Assembly: GCA_030674185.1 (NCBI GenBank)
Contig: JAPXFY010000026.1
Location: forward strand, 32,108,667 to 32,172,666
DNA from: Monoplex corrugatus
Lineage: Eukaryota; Mollusca; Gastropoda; Littorinimorpha; Ranellidae
DNA: 64,000 nt
Direction: 5' to 3'
Below the pieces are notes generated by a model, which did not search any database, was not told the origin of the DNA, and was given only the letters and a program-made list of their open reading frames with translations. The translations under genes were made by a program, and so were the position numbers. How positions within the stretch are numbered: the first letter of the stretch is position 1; each line of letters begins with the position of its first letter. Positions 33,945-59,737 of the stretch are shown one piece after another.

Positions 33945-36321
33945 TTTATTCCCCCCCCCCCCCCCCACCTCCTTTTTTTTGTACAGATATGTATAAATGA
34001 ATAATCGATTCCAATACAGCGCAGTGTGACAGGGTAGAAACACTTGCAGCTGATGCTGTAAGATCACACACAAATCCTATGGGTGTGTTCTTCAGAAAAG
34101 TTGCCTAAAGCACTTAAAACAAGTTTCCATGCCACAACCCATTCAAGTATCTGGGCCAGATATTCTTAAATGACAATATGGACAAACTGTCTACACTTTT
34201 ATGAACCAATGTGGACGATCAATCACAGATTATGTGGAGTGATAATGCCAGTTACCAGTAGATGTCCTGGCAAAGAGCAAGGCATCATCCTTTGCCTGCA
34301 GACTGGGCACATCAGACTGAACCAGGACACGAACAAACGCTTATAACTTGTACTGTCCCCATGGTGCCCCTATACAGAACCTGAACAGAGAGCAGAACAC
34401 ATACCCCAGAAGTACGCGAGATACCCATCACTGAGGGAAATCTGGCCAATATCTTCGATGCTGCACAAGCTGTGGGCCTGAGGATGCGCTACGGAAGACG
34501 ATCTATTTCATCCTCCAGACTAAATTCTAAGTGCGACGATGGACGGGAAGATGATGTGAGGTGATCAATCACAGATTCTCATTTGTACCAACTACATATC
34601 TGCTCTCGTAACTCATAAACCACTTACACTTTCTGTCTCCCATTTTCATTTTGTGTATGATTCATTTAAATTTAGTTATTTAATGCTGATGGACTGACCT
34701 TGGTTTCTTTTGCAAGTTGTTTACCAGGTTGGGGAGGGGTGTGGGGCGAGCTTTATCCTACCCTCTGAACAGCAATATGCCTTGTAACAAAATTCATGTT
34801 TCAGAGACACATTTTGCCATCTGGTTATAGAATGAACAGTAGGGTCTACTGCTTTACAAAATCATACAGGTGAAGCCCCGTGCAGCCCACATATAATTCT
34901 CAAACAGAGTAGCACTTCAGCAAAATAAATAGAGAAAAAGAAAAGAAAACAAAGGCAAAACCTGGCCTGGCAAACTAGTGCAAGTTTCACACTGTAAAAA
35001 TACCTATCACACATGTATATTGACTGGAAATAGCTTTTAAAAAGGCTATGCAAAAAAAAAAAAAAGAATAAAATAAAGAAATAAATGAACAAATAAATTA
35101 AACAAATGCTCAAAGATGTGATAATTGTAAAATATGAAAAGAAAACAAATGGCAGCAAAAAGTAACATTAACTGAAGCAAAACCTGCCCATGAAAAAATA
35201 AAACAGAATGAAATTGGAACTTGAAAGATTTGAAAACAACTGACCGAAACACATTTGGTACGAGTGCAGTATAAGCGATGACTTACATCCCTCCGATAAG
35301 ACAAAATGCATGACAAAGAAATATTAAATAGAAATAGTAAATATTACAGTGCCCTTGGTAACTGTTAAGAATGGAAGCAGAAACGGACTGTAACAATTTT
35401 ATAATGTTCAAGAATAGCATACCTTTAAAGATTATGCAGACGACTGTGATTTTGAAAAGAAATCAGACCCACTCTAACAGCAACTGTACTCTCATCTTCA
35501 CCGACAACTGTGACCTAATACTTTAAAAAAAAAAAAATCATCCGTTATTCTCACTCTTCTTCACCCTTACAAAGTTCTTCTCTTTGAAATGTCAAAACAA
35601 CCTTTCCGTCACACCAAGATATTTAGATCAGAAGTCATTCTGATTTTTTAGTTACAGTTAAAATCTAGTTTATCTAGTTTATGGTGAAGAAATCATTACT
35701 AATTTCTATCTGCCAATCCCCCCCTTCACCCCCCCCCCAACACACATACATAATGAGGCTTTGGAATTGACCTGAACCAAACCTTTGCTTCAGTTCAGGA
35801 ATCATAAGACTGACAGCTACAATTAACAGGTCAGTTTCTGATATGGTGATAAAACTGTTAGATGTGAAGATATAGCAAAGGAAGCTGGAGGAAGGGGGGG
35901 GGGGGGTGAGTGATGGTGGTGGGTGAATAGTGATATATCATTTGTTTTCTTTAAACCCACACCACGTAACTTCAGAAAAATAAAATCAAAAACTAAACCA
36001 CACACATATAAATACGAAAATAAAACAAACAAATCATGGATACATTCTTCACAAATGGCTGACATATGCACACAAACAAACAAACCAAAAAAAACCAAAA
36101 AACAAAACAAAAAAACTGGAACCAAACAAACAAACAAAAACCAACAACAACACACCGATGAACATTTCCAGCTTTGTATGTGAAGGAAGAAGGAACAGAA
36201 AAAAAAAAGTAGGATGAATGAACAAAACGCGCACTATGTACATCCACACTCTCACACACACCCAGACATACCAATAATCTGACACAGACTAACGGACAAA
36301 CAGACATCAAGCAACAGGCCA
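33945..36321 (-). other. Probable RAB14 3' UTR / downstream flank
   Basis: No coding signal is recognised. Reading on the - strand from the stop codon, a weaker ATTAAA occurs at 34679-34684 and the first canonical AATAAA I see is at 33945-33950. The 3' UTR may therefore be over 2 kb and would include the LINE fragment at 34232-34562. This is an inference; transcript evidence would decide the end. Confidence 0.3.
34217..34577 (+). mobile_element. 5'-truncated LINE (RNase H end) with 15-bp target-site duplication
   Basis: 34217-34231 and 34563-34577 are identical (GATCAATCACAGATT). The 331 bp between them translate with stops to EQGIILCLQTGHIRLNQDTN, then CPYTEPEQRAEHIPQ, YPSLREIWP and DDLFHPPD. 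This is the order of a LINE RNase H-like C-terminus (LRTGH-RLN…CPCG…TEH-LQ-CP, recalled). The expected cysteines of the C-terminal motif are mostly lost. Confidence 0.7.
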
Positions 36322-49408
<13,087 letters not shown>

Positions 49409-49454
<46 letters not shown>

Positions 49455-49472
49455 GAGAGAGAGAGAGAGAGA
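49409..49472. repeat. (GA)n / (GACA)n microsatellite
   Basis: Flanks the SINE on the side opposite the larger GA tract, which suggests the SINE inserted into, or seeded, a GA-rich region. Confidence 0.85.
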
Positions 49473-50479
49473 ATGTCAATTAAAGGAATGTGGCATTTTC
49501 AAAAAGACTGCATAACAATCTGCTTCAATATTTTCAAATCACAATGGAGAAACCTGCCAACAAAGAATTTCCGGCAATAACGTACTCTTTCATTTCCCCT
49601 GTCCACTTCCTGCTCTATCCCTCTTGCAAATACTGCCTATAAATTGTATAATGAACAAAATCTGCAGTCATGCATAACAAACTCCTCTTTATATGAACGT
49701 GGTGTTACAGAGAACAAAAACTGACTGGCACAGCTGCTCATGAATAACATAGCGATCAGCATACTACTATTACTAACATGCTAGATTTCTTAAAGTGTCA
49801 CCAAGATCTAACTGTGTCTGCCACTTTGCCATACCAGTTACGTAATGCCAGCATGCAGCAATGTGTGTATGCCATGTGTGTGCATGCATGCGTGTGTATC
49901 TTTTTGTACATTTTAATGACTGTGCTGATAAACATCATCTGATGATGTACAAAATAAGAAATGTTGTGAATAACATCAGAACTCCATCAACAAAACAACA
50001 AACAATCAGCGCTGTGTAAGACCACTGATCTATCTTACTCATGACAACTACGCAATACTGCTATAACGAACACATATCCAACTCCTTCAAATTTCGTTGT
50101 ATGCTGGCTCCACTGAATACTGAAATACATAGTTTTATGTTTCAGAGCTCTGAGTGAACTAAAGTCATAGGCATAATTCTTCATGTTCTTTCCTGGACAT
50201 TTTCTCAGCGTACCCTGTAGCGAAGAGGTTGAGCAGTGATGGTGTTAATCAGCTGCGTGATTTAAAGCCTGTTTTCTCAAAATAGCACATTCTGCATTTA
50301 CAGACTTCAAAACTCTATTTCTCCATCAATTTTCATGGTATGGAATTAAAGTTGGTTTGTTGGAATCATTATAAACTGTAAAGTCTCTACTAAATCTCTT
50401 ATTTTTTTTCTAGTAATACCTAAAACTACATACATAGGCAAAATACAACTTTTCGTGTAATAAGTGAGAATGGGCCACA
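49473..50479. other. No gene recognised
   Basis: RAB14 upstream region; no coding or tRNA signal seen. Confidence 0.4.
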
Positions 50480-50765
50480 CACAAGTATCTTCCCCTTTCT
50501 CTGATATCTTGAGTTCAATCCCATCCTGCAGTAAAAAACTGGACCGTTTGTTGCCCATCTTTTTTAGCTTCAATCACTGGGGTGGTGTAACTGCTACCTA
50601 GTGTTTCACAGGTCCTATTCCCCACCCACCCCATTTCAAGACCTTGCCAGCCCACAGGGTTTTGCGCAAAGTGTCTGCTAGATAATTACTGGCAGATTTG
50701 GGAACAGTGCCATATGGAATCATCAGTGCAATGAATCCCTGTTAAACCCTTTCTTAAGCAGTTCT
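50480..50765 (+). mobile_element. Dispersed element family D, copy 2
   Basis: Aligns in order with 20150-20425 (GAGTTCAATCCCATCC, TTGTTGCCCATCTT, TTTCAAGACCTTGCCAGC, AGGGTTTTGCGCA). Confidence 0.65.
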
Positions 50766-51803
50766 TCACCAGTTACCTCATGAGCCTTTAAGCCAATTTT
50801 TTTTAAAACATGTAAAACGGTTAAGTATTTGTAACACTCACACATAAGCATAGATGTTCTTAGTGTCATATCAATAATAAATAAATAGATGTTCTTAATA
50901 TCGTATCAATAATCCTAGCAATAATTTTTGTTAATAGGGGCCAATATTGTAACGAGTTCGTAATCCATCATTCAACTGTCTTCTTGTAGCTGTTTGCAAA
51001 TCTTTTTTCCTTGTACCTATGAATGATTTTGTAAATCATTTATGCCCGTTTCACTACATGCCCACAAACATTGTCTTTGCTACATGTGGCACTACTGCAG
51101 GTTTTCCCTTTCTTTTGTAACTTCCCGAACATGTTCGATGGAAATGGCGCCGAGTTTCAACAACAAATTGCAGACTGGTTCCACTGTCACTTCACATAAG
51201 CAGAAGAAAACCTAAAATTAAATATACCAATGCTGATTTATGTGCATTACTTGAAAATGTTGAACAAAACAGCACTGTGTTCTTCAGAACTCAGATCAAC
51301 ATCGTACTTGCCTAGGAGAACTGTGGGACAAATTCACAGCTTCTGTGAATTCACTTGGTGTTGCATGCCAAAGTCAGGAGCAAGTGCATGCCAAAGTCAG
51401 GAGCAAGTTAGAAAAATGGTTTGACTTAAAATCTTTCGCCATAAAAACAAGATCACAAAACAAAAATCTGCCAACTGGTGAGGGATAAACAAGTGGAGAA
51501 CTGTTGTAAGTCGACATTACCCTCTATATCTATCATTCTATGGGGAAAACAGCACACTCATTACTGCCATTTTGTACAGATCTTTTATAACAAACCAAAG
51601 AAAGTACTACTTGCAATTAAGTATAAAACTCAATTAATTCTGTGTATATCTTTGATTAATTTGTATAAAATACACAACTTTTGTCATTATACCATATTAG
51701 ATGACTTCTTTCTTGTCTTTCTAAATCATAGCTTCAACAATAATGTTGCTCCCACAACAACCAATGTGCAATCCTGATTCCTAATCTGCAGGGTAAAACT
51801 GTT
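50766..51803. other. No gene recognised
   Basis: AT-rich sequence with a short tandem of GCATGCCAAAGTCAGGAGC (two copies, 51364-51405). Confidence 0.4.
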
Positions 51804-51951
51804 TTAACCCTTTGAGTCGTTTGACAACTGCACCCTATCCATCAACTGCAGAAACTTAACCCTTTGACTCCCTCACCCTATCCACCAGCTTTGCTGGCAT
51901 GGTTGACAATGCAAGATGCTGGTGGACACGGTCCAGGAGTCAAAAGGTTAA
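51804..51951. mobile_element. MITE family A copy
   Basis: Starts TTAACCCTTTGAGTCG and ends CAGGAGTCAAAAGGTTAA. It lacks the second palindrome arm found at 27311. Confidence 0.7.
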
Positions 51952-52470
51952 ACAACCCTGGTTCCTTTTTTTTCCTACTAGAAAATGTGTGGTTTCTATC
52001 CCTGATAAAGTGATAAGGATGGCAGCTACATCAGATAGGCTCACATTCCACTGGTCTTTAGAGGGAGAAAATCTGAGGGAGAAAGAAAGAGATGGATGAA
52101 GAATAAAGGGACAGGACAGAAAGCTGAGAAAAGAGGACATGCAGACAGGAGTGTGGGGGAACGCATGATACTCTCCCACTCTATTTCACAGATTTCGATG
52201 TCTTTTCTTGTTTTATTTAGATCATTCAGCAGTTTGATCAAATTACAAACATACCATCACAAAAACAATGAGGGGAAAAGTTAAATAGAAGCGCAAATTC
52301 TGCACTTAATCAATGGAGAATTTTAATGTTAGTAATGTCATTTTTCTTCTGCTAGTATTATGCACTATTGTTTAAGTCATAGTTTTCTTGTGATATCTAA
52401 ATGATCCAATTTGCACATCTCTGCAGTCAAACTGTAATGTACAAAATTTCATTGTGGGTGTGCATGCATG

Positions 52471-52471
<1 letters not shown>

Positions 52472-52541
<70 letters not shown>

Positions 52542-52612
52542 TGTTTGTGTTTGTGTTTGTGTTTGTGTGTTTGTGTTTGTGTGTTGTGTGCATGCGTGCG
52601 CGTGTGTGTGTG
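52472..52612. repeat. (GT)n / (GTTT)-type microsatellite
   Basis: GT repeats grade into GTGTTT units. Open frames on both strands are artefacts. Confidence 0.95.
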
Positions 52613-53654
52613 TTCAAGCTATTCTCTTTTAAACTTTGTTGTTGAACATTTCTCATTTCATAATGATAAAAGTGAAATGGATCACTGCTATCATGGAAAA
52701 TTCGATACACTGTCAAAAACCCAGTCTCATAAAAAATGAAACAGCACGCAATTCCCATCTCATTTCCACGTATTTTGTGCCTCACACAGTTAACTTACAA
52801 AGTTACACATGTACACACTGCAAACAAAGCACTGTCAATGCTGTATAGTTGTGTTATTCATGTTGCTGGCTCTATGATTAGTATGAATACAGTTACTTTG
52901 TGACCACCACTAAAGTTACAAACACATTTACAAACAAAAACTCCCTACTTGGCCACTGTGAACCACAATTGTCTTTGCCACGAATGGGTTTTCCCTCGGA
53001 AAATGTCCTTATTGGCAAAGTGGGCATTGTGATATGAAGCCCAGGACTACAGGTACAACCATTGCAGTCACTGCAGGAGAAAATTATTATGGCCCAGTGT
53101 GTACTCATAATCAGTCTCATGCAAAGAACCTGCAGTGTTCTCATTTTACCCAATATCCATAACCAAATACCTTAAACCTTATGCTCTATTTGCATGTGAC
53201 ACTGTGCCATGCCTCTCCCAACACCAGTGTGTTGCTGATGTACTCTGTATATATCACAGTTGTTTGAATGATTCATTTGGCACTGTAGAAATAACAACTG
53301 CTTTGTTTATAAATGTTTCATTCGGCACTGTAGAAATAGCAACTGTTAAGTTATAAGATTTATTTACCTGAAACAATTCAAATTTTTTCTTTCCTCAGCA
53401 TGGCAAACTCAAATACATACATGTACTTCTGTCAAAGACTGGTAGCAGTGGTACTGATCAAGAAACTTACACTGTCAGTGTTTAGTTTGACAGCAACTTC
53501 ACCGTTCTTCCATACTCTTTCTTTTACCTTTGTTTGGTGTTCTGTTAGTTGTTTAGGTTATGTCTCAACACCCTGTGGAAAGCTGCTATCTTAGATTCAA
53601 GTTGCTTATAAATGTATGAATACCCCTTTCCTCTTGCTATCTGCAGGCCTCTAA
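52613..53654. other. No gene recognised
   Basis: Two short related segments (53266-53292 and 53308-53345, GGCACTGTAGAAATA) are the only structure noted. Confidence 0.35.
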
Positions 53655-53880
53655 GTTCAAACGGATAATACCCAATTTACATGCCGATGGTTTGAGCTTT
53701 GAACCTTGGGGTGTGCTACACTAAAACTTGCAATCCCATGCCTACCTTAACAGACCTGTTGTTCTGGTGGGCCCAGTATAATATTAAATCCCCTCCCAAT
53801 CTTCCCAGGAATGGTCATCCCTGCTGGCCATATCACCTGACGTGAGTGCAGATGCAAAACTGAACCAAATCTCTTGCTAT
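53655..53880 (+). mobile_element. SINE family E, diverged copy
   Basis: Matches the - strand copy at 49142-49405: GCAGGCCTCTAAGTTCAAACG, GTTGTTCTGGTGG and GGCCATATCACCTGACGTG. It has lost a clean A-box and the AATC tail. Confidence 0.75.
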
Positions 53881-55524
53881 CCAGGCAGCTGGCCTGATGA
53901 GTTCAACACTAAACAGAACATGTCATTTTCTTTGGAAGTACAGGACCTCCCCATTAAAAGACCTTATTAATGACAGACAGAACCTTCCCATCAAAAGACC
54001 TTATTAATTAATGACTGTGTTACAAAGGTCTTCTCGACTGTTCCCCAGTCACCAGCAATCTTTTCTTTTCTTCTTTTACATTTGAAACCAAAAACATTCA
54101 TTTTATTCCTTTTTTCGCATTGTCTTCCTAAAAGGTTTCTGTTTTGTTTTTTACCTTATAATACACAATTTATTCTGTTCAATTACAGGTCTATTTTGTG
54201 CAAAGACCTTTCTCTGACATAAACTGCAATACAAACAGAATTTTTATCATCATATATGTGGGAGCTTTCTCTGACATAAAACTGCCTACAGGTGCAATAC
54301 AAACTGAATTTTTATTATCATATATGCGGATGCCATTCTCCTCTTGATATCATTCTCCTCTTGATTTCCCACATCCCCAGGCAGTAGATTGGCAAGTTCT
54401 ACACAGAATAAAATGCATCGTAAATAATAACAGCGCTATGTGAGGGTCTTCTTGACCATTTCCCAGCCATCACCAGTCTTCCTTCTCTTTCCTTTTTAAT
54501 ATTGTTGTTGTTATTATTTAGCATTGTCTTCATAAATGGTTTTTCGTTTCCTTTTATAGACCAGGCAGATTAATCTGTCGAGTAGTGTTTTTCATCTCCT
54601 TGTTTTTAGGTCTTTGCAAGAGAAGCTTGCTTTCTCTCTCTTGGGGCTGTAACAATAATTATAGGCCTTGGCCTACTCAAAATTTACTTTGCAGCATACA
54701 GTGGTAAACTAACTGAAAGTGTTAGCAGTAAAGAGGCTAATGCTCTTATCTTAAACCTCATGCACTCTAGATCTGGCAGGTGAAGTAATATCTATTTTTA
54801 GTATCTTTCTTCATAATTCACTTACTAAGTCATAAGTTTGTAGGTTACTTCTTAAGTTACAATTGTCAGTGCAGCCTAGCCCTAACTCTACTGCACCCAG
54901 CCACCAATGTTATCGGGTCACTCATACTGTCACAGTCATAGATCTTATATTAGTTATAAACTAGCCTACATGTGAAGTAGGCATAAATAGCCTAATAAAT
55001 ATCACTTTGGTCACAAAAAATGCAGTGATTATAAGACAATAATATTTTTCTTTCTCACTTGTCTTTTAACGAATTCATTTTTACGAGTAGCCTAATAAAT
55101 TCAAATGCACGGATAAGTCACACATCGTCTCGTGACACATCATGATGATCATGGTCACGGAGGTGCATACTGCATGTCCGATGTTGTGACAGTGAAATAG
55201 TGTTAATCTTACTATAGCCCACGTGATGCAACTGGTTTTCTATATTACAACTGCACGTGCATACATCAAGATACACGCAAACGGATCAGACAACTGAGAA
55301 ACATGGGAGGGTTGATAATTAACACATTCACACGGAAGTGGTCATGATCAAGTCATGTGAACAAAACGTAATGGAGCAGACTGAGACTGGTATCGAAAAG
55401 ATAATATCCCCTCGGTATCCTGAATGGACACAACACGATTCCACACAAAACCACTTTTCTAACTATTTGATTGGTTGTTATTAGTCCATATAATCGTAGA
55501 CTGCTTCTTGTCATCAATTCTCAC
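53881..55524. other. No gene recognised
   Basis: RAB14 upstream region. A partial tandem duplication is visible at about 54205-54265 / 54260-54330 (TTTCTCTGACATAAACTGC-like) and 53945-54010 (AAAAGACCTTATTAATGAC-like). It may hold the promoter side of the gene. Confidence 0.35.
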
Positions 55525-55640
55525 CTCCAGATAAAGAAAACACGTCAAATACGTCTGTTTACTCTGTCTGCGAGCAAATATGGCCGTCGATATTTTCGCT
55601 GTCAAGAATGCCATCTACACAAGGGGCGTGAGGAAGGGAA
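55525..55640 (-). promoter_or_regulatory. Candidate non-coding first exon / promoter area of RAB14
   Basis: RAB14 needs an upstream non-coding exon, because its ATG exon starts with an acceptor. On the - strand a good donor (CTGGAG|gtgaga) ends at 55525, in one of the few non-repetitive stretches upstream. The 5' limit is a guess. Other positions between 48880 and 55700 are possible. Confidence 0.25.
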
Positions 55641-56002
55641 ACAACTCTACTCATCTCAGTGTCGTCTGCTAGGACAGAACTTCAGGAGTCTTCCTGGCGA
55701 GCGTCAGTTTTGGTTCCCCCTCCCCCCCCCCCCCCCCCCCTCCCTAAAACAGTTTATTCAGACTCTGAATATTTCTATGTGCACTAACAGTGCAAACATT
55801 ATGTAGTGGAAAGGGAAATCCAAAATGATCATGACATATACGAAAGCCTGCGCATCAACCCTCACAATTAGATTTTGGCTACATTGCAGTGATGTGCAGA
55901 GATAATTATCCGTCTCTCCATCTGCCCCATTACACCCCACAAGAACCACTGCTTCCAACCAAATGGGTTTGGAACTACGTATATGGTGTGTCTGTTTATT
56001 TT
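55641..56002. other. No gene recognised; C run
   Basis: Contains a poly(C) stretch around 55719-55741 and otherwise unassigned sequence. Confidence 0.4.
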
Positions 56003-58262
56003 ATCATCATCATCATCATCATCGTCATCGTCATCATCATCATGTGCCTTGCCTTATGGCGTTGACGATCGTGGCCCTCTGTTCGAATCTGTCTTTTGTC
56101 GCTGCAAGTACATCTATCCTTTTTGTACCCACCAACTCTACAAAACTGTCCAATGTTTTCTCTCCTTTTCCTGTTGGGACTTGGTGGTCAAATTTCTCTT
56201 GCCTCGTGAAATGTCCTATAAATATTGCTTATTTTTACCCAATCTTCTTCATTAATGTTCTTTTAGTGTTTGCTTTTTTCAAGACTGTTTCGTTATTTTC
56301 TTTGCTATCCATCGAACTCTTAACATTATTCTTAGAAACCACATTTCAGCTGCTTCAATCTTGCTTAGACTTTGCTTGTTGATTGTCCAGGATTCGCATC
56401 CATACAACAGTATCGGTTCTTTTATATAACTGGAGAACTTCTTCCTGATGTTTAATTGATAGGCATTTGTTGGTAAGAATTTTTTTCTTCTTTTTCTATT
56501 TTTTAAATGCTGTTTTAGCCTGGCCATTTCTGTTGGATATTTCTAATGCGCATCTGCTGTCAGATGAGATGGCTGTTCCCAGATATTCAAATTTATCAAC
56601 TTGTCTCAATGTTATGCCATTTGCTGTTATTTTTACATGAGAGGATTTGTTTTATGATCGCCATGACTTCAGTCTTCTACTATTTAGCTCTAGCCTTCTC
56701 TGTCTGCTTTCTATGTCTATTATATTCGCAAGGTATCGTTGGTCTTGTTTCATCTTCAGCAGTTAGAACGGCGCCATGTGCGTAACGAAGATAGTTTATG
56801 ATGTTTCCTCCAAACTTTATCCCATGGCATTGTTCTAGGTTTCTCATGATGGTTTCGCTGTAAAGTGAAAATAAATTTGGTGATAAAACACATCGCTGTC
56901 GAACCCCTCTTTTGATACTTTGATATCATTTTTTCCTCCTAGCTGATGTTTGTTCCTAATGCATATTCCTTATTATTCTTAGATCTTTTCCATCAGTTTT
57001 AATCTTTTCCAATCGGTTAATCAATTCTTCGTGTCTTACCCTATCAAAAGCCTTGGTATACATCTTATCACTGAACTGATCTTTCTGTGAGAATTCTTAG
57101 GATACATACGGAATTAACAGTTCCTTTCCATTCGACAAATTCGCATTGTTGTTCTGCTATTTCTGGTTTGATTCTATTCCTTGTCCTCATCATGATTTTT
57201 TCTTAATAGAATCTTTGTCACAAGACTCATCAAGCTGATTGTACGATGGAGTTTACATTCTATAGCACCTCCTTTTTTTGGAAGTGCAATGAACATTCAT
57301 TTTGACATATGGTGTCATAAATTTCATTTAGGAGGACTGTTACTTTTTCAATACCAAATTCATTTAGAGCCTCATTCATTTCTGTTGTAATATTGTCTGG
57401 TCCTGGGGCTGTTTCATCCTCTTCATTGCTGCTCTAACTTCATCTATTATCATCGGTAGTACTTGAAAGTTCCTTCTAATGATGTGTTCCTCCCTTCTAT
57501 CATCGTCAAAAAGGTCGTCAGTGCACTCTCCCCATCTATCAAATTTGTCTTTTTCCGTAATGATCGTACCACCTTTTGGTTTTAAGCAACCAGTTGATGT
57601 GCACGTCTCTTTTTCCTCTGAGTAATTTCTCTAACATTTATTAACATAAACTTACGGTCTGTTTTGTGTTGGTCTTCTAGTTTCTTTGCACTTTGTTTCT
57701 AGCCAAGTTTCTTAAGTTTTATTTCACTTATTCCTGATTTCCTTATTTATCATTTTGTAATCTTCCTCTTTTCCCTTTACCTTTCTATGTTCATCAATCA
57801 AGCCTAAAATTTATTCATCGTCCAATTCTTTCTTGCTTTTCTTTCAGTTCGAGGGATTTCTTCACAAACTTCATTTATTGATTTTGTTTTCAAATTTGTC
57901 CATTGTTCCTCGCGGTTCCCAACATTTTCCAGAACACTGAATATGTTTTGAACAGATTCAAAAATTTTGCCGGTATGACTGATCAAACTGATAGTTCGGT
58001 AGTTATCGCAGCGTGCTATTTGTGTTGATGTTTCAGTCATTGTTTCGTTGAAGTCGTTTGTGAAGATTTCAATGTATTCTTCAAGGAGTAGTAGTGGGGC
58101 GAATTTTTCTCCTATGGTCGCTTGGAATTGTTCAGCGATGTAAGTATCTTTCAGTTTTTGTCATTCTCTTGTTGATCTTACTTTAAGTTCATCATGACAA
58201 GGTCATGGTCACTACCATGGTCAGCTCCTGGAGTTATCCTTACGTAGCCCTACTGATGCCTT
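56003..58262 (-). pseudogene. Decayed RTE-like LINE, endonuclease end to 3' tail
   Basis: Read on the - strand with many frame changes it gives: endonuclease C-terminus with catalytic-type SDH (GADHGSDHDLVMMN, about 58200-58240); the spacer; RT motifs KAFDRVRHEELINRLEKI (about 57040), RGVRQRCVLSPNLFSLYSE (about 56880) and RYAHGAVL (where YADD is expected, so inactive); VDKFEYLGTAISSD (about 56590); LYGCESWTINKQSLSKIEAA (about 56370); and a (GAT)n tail at 56003-56043. The RTE assignment follows from this motif set and the short GAT-tailed 3' end (known for that clade). It is abruptly truncated at its 5' end, next to the (AAAC)n run. Confidence 0.8.
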
Positions 58263-58274
58263 CTACCGTTGGAA

Positions 58275-58420
58275 CGAAAAACAAACAAAAACAAAAACAA
58301 AACAAAACTCACCAAAAACAAACAAACAAACAAACAAACAAACAAACAAACAAAAACAAACAACAACAAACACAAAAACAACAACAAAAAAAAAACAAAA
58401 AAAAACGAGAAAAAAAAAAA
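58275..58420. repeat. (AAAC)n and A-rich microsatellite
   Basis: AAAAC and AAAC repeats that abut the truncated 5' side of the LINE. Confidence 0.95.
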
Positions 58421-58626
58421 ATCATTCAAAACATGCACCATACTAAAAACAAACAATGCGATGGTGCTTTAATTTTTTTGATAATTATATCTTGCTCCAG
58501 GGTACGTTGCTGCAGTCTGCGTACTCCCGTCCCCGTCAAGCGTGCATGCTGTGTGTTTTCATAAGCCACCCCGACTCTGACATGACCTCCATGGTATTCA
58601 ACGAGCATGTTTGGTGTTCTGTGTGC

Positions 58627-58802
58627 ATACACACACGCACACACACACACACACACAGACCACGCACGCCCACGCACACACAACATAAACCAACACACCA
58701 CACCACACACACAACGCACGCACGCACGCACGCACGCACGCACCACGCACCACCACCACCACACACACCACACACACACACACACACACGCACACACACA
58801 GA
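58627..58802. repeat. (CA)n / (CGCA)n microsatellite
   Basis: CA blocks with an internal GCAC run (58713-58743). Overlapping open frames are artefacts. Confidence 0.95.
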
Positions 58803-58884
58803 CGAAGAGGATTTTGGCATTGACCGCTCTGCACACATGCTGACACCTGGGACATCAGAAAAAAAAAAAATCTTGACCCTTTAC

Positions 58885-58985
58885 TCACTAGGCGGGAGGA
58901 CCCATGCAGGATCGAACCCAGAACTTTCTGATTGGCAATCCGATGTTTATCGACTTGATTACAGCACCCCCGTCAGCCATCTGAA
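58885..58985 (-). mobile_element. tRNA-like SINE fragment
   Basis: On the - strand it contains AATCCGATTGCCAATCAGAAAG reduced to a tRNA-like arm and GGGTTCGATCCTGC (B-box-like). Only the head is recognisable. Confidence 0.45.
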
Positions 58986-59076
58986 TTGAATTGTCGTCAC
59001 TGTACACTTGTTTGTAAACAAGATTGCATGGACAGTAGACAATTCGGTTCAGTCGTTATTGTTATTGTTGTTTAAG

Positions 59077-59228
59077 TAACCCTTTGGCTCCTGCACCCTG
59101 TCTTCCAACAGCCTGCATTGTCAACCATGTTATAGCAAAGCAAAAACTTAAACCCTTTGGATAGGGTGAGGGAGTCAAAGGGTCAAGTTTTTGCAGTTGT
59201 GGATAAGGTGCTGGAGTCAAATGGTTAA
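59077..59228. mobile_element. MITE family A copy
   Basis: TAACCCTTTGGCTCCTGCACC at the left; GTGCTGGAGTCAAATGGTTAA at the right. One arm of the internal palindrome is deleted (AAACCCTTTGGATAGGGTG). It directly abuts family B at 59225. Confidence 0.7.
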
Positions 59229-59381
59229 AGCCCGCCCAACTGCGCAGAGCCATATCGGGGCTATAACCATTTTCTATGGTACACCATGCCTCACTGGAGA
59301 AAAACACCCACCCACCCACCCACCCCACGCACGCACGCACGCACCGCACGCACGCACGCACGCACCACCACCACCCCACCA

Positions 59382-59417
<36 letters not shown>

Positions 59418-59560
59418 CAACACAACACACCACACAACACACACACAACACACACACCCCCCATGGAAAAGAAAATTAAGTACGCACATCAATGCATTCG
59501 CAGCACATAATCTAAGGACATGCCCCTGGCGTTGACCACTCCGCCCAGTTCATCACCAGA
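59225..59560 (+). mobile_element. Dispersed element family B with internal microsatellite expansion
   Basis: The ends match 11816-11996 (reverse), but the middle is replaced by (CCCA)n, (GCAC)n and (CA)n at 59308-59455. It therefore has about 335 bp against about 180 bp in the other long copy. Confidence 0.7.
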
Positions 59561-59737
59561 GGATTAAAAGAAATCAGAATACAAATAGAAACATAACTAA
59601 GGACAATAAAACATACTTAACAACACGGGCCCAAATTACTTAAAATTCCTTCTGCACATGGCATTTTCCTTGAGCCAGAAATGCACATAATGCATGTACC
59701 ATAATGCATGACACCTGGAAAAATCCCCAAAGATATG

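Larger units (their letters stand above)
27462..34216. other. No gene recognised
   Basis: A-rich on the + strand. It holds a 29-nt C run at 31484-31512, a C run near 33950-33967 and a SINE-like fragment at 30310-30480. Part could be 3' UTR of RAB14. Several open frames (for example - strand 32495-32773) have no recognised domain. Confidence 0.35.

Noticed and set aside
58456..58989. 177-codon + strand ORF
   Set aside because: The middle is (CA)n/(GCAC)n and the ends are a SINE fragment; no domain.
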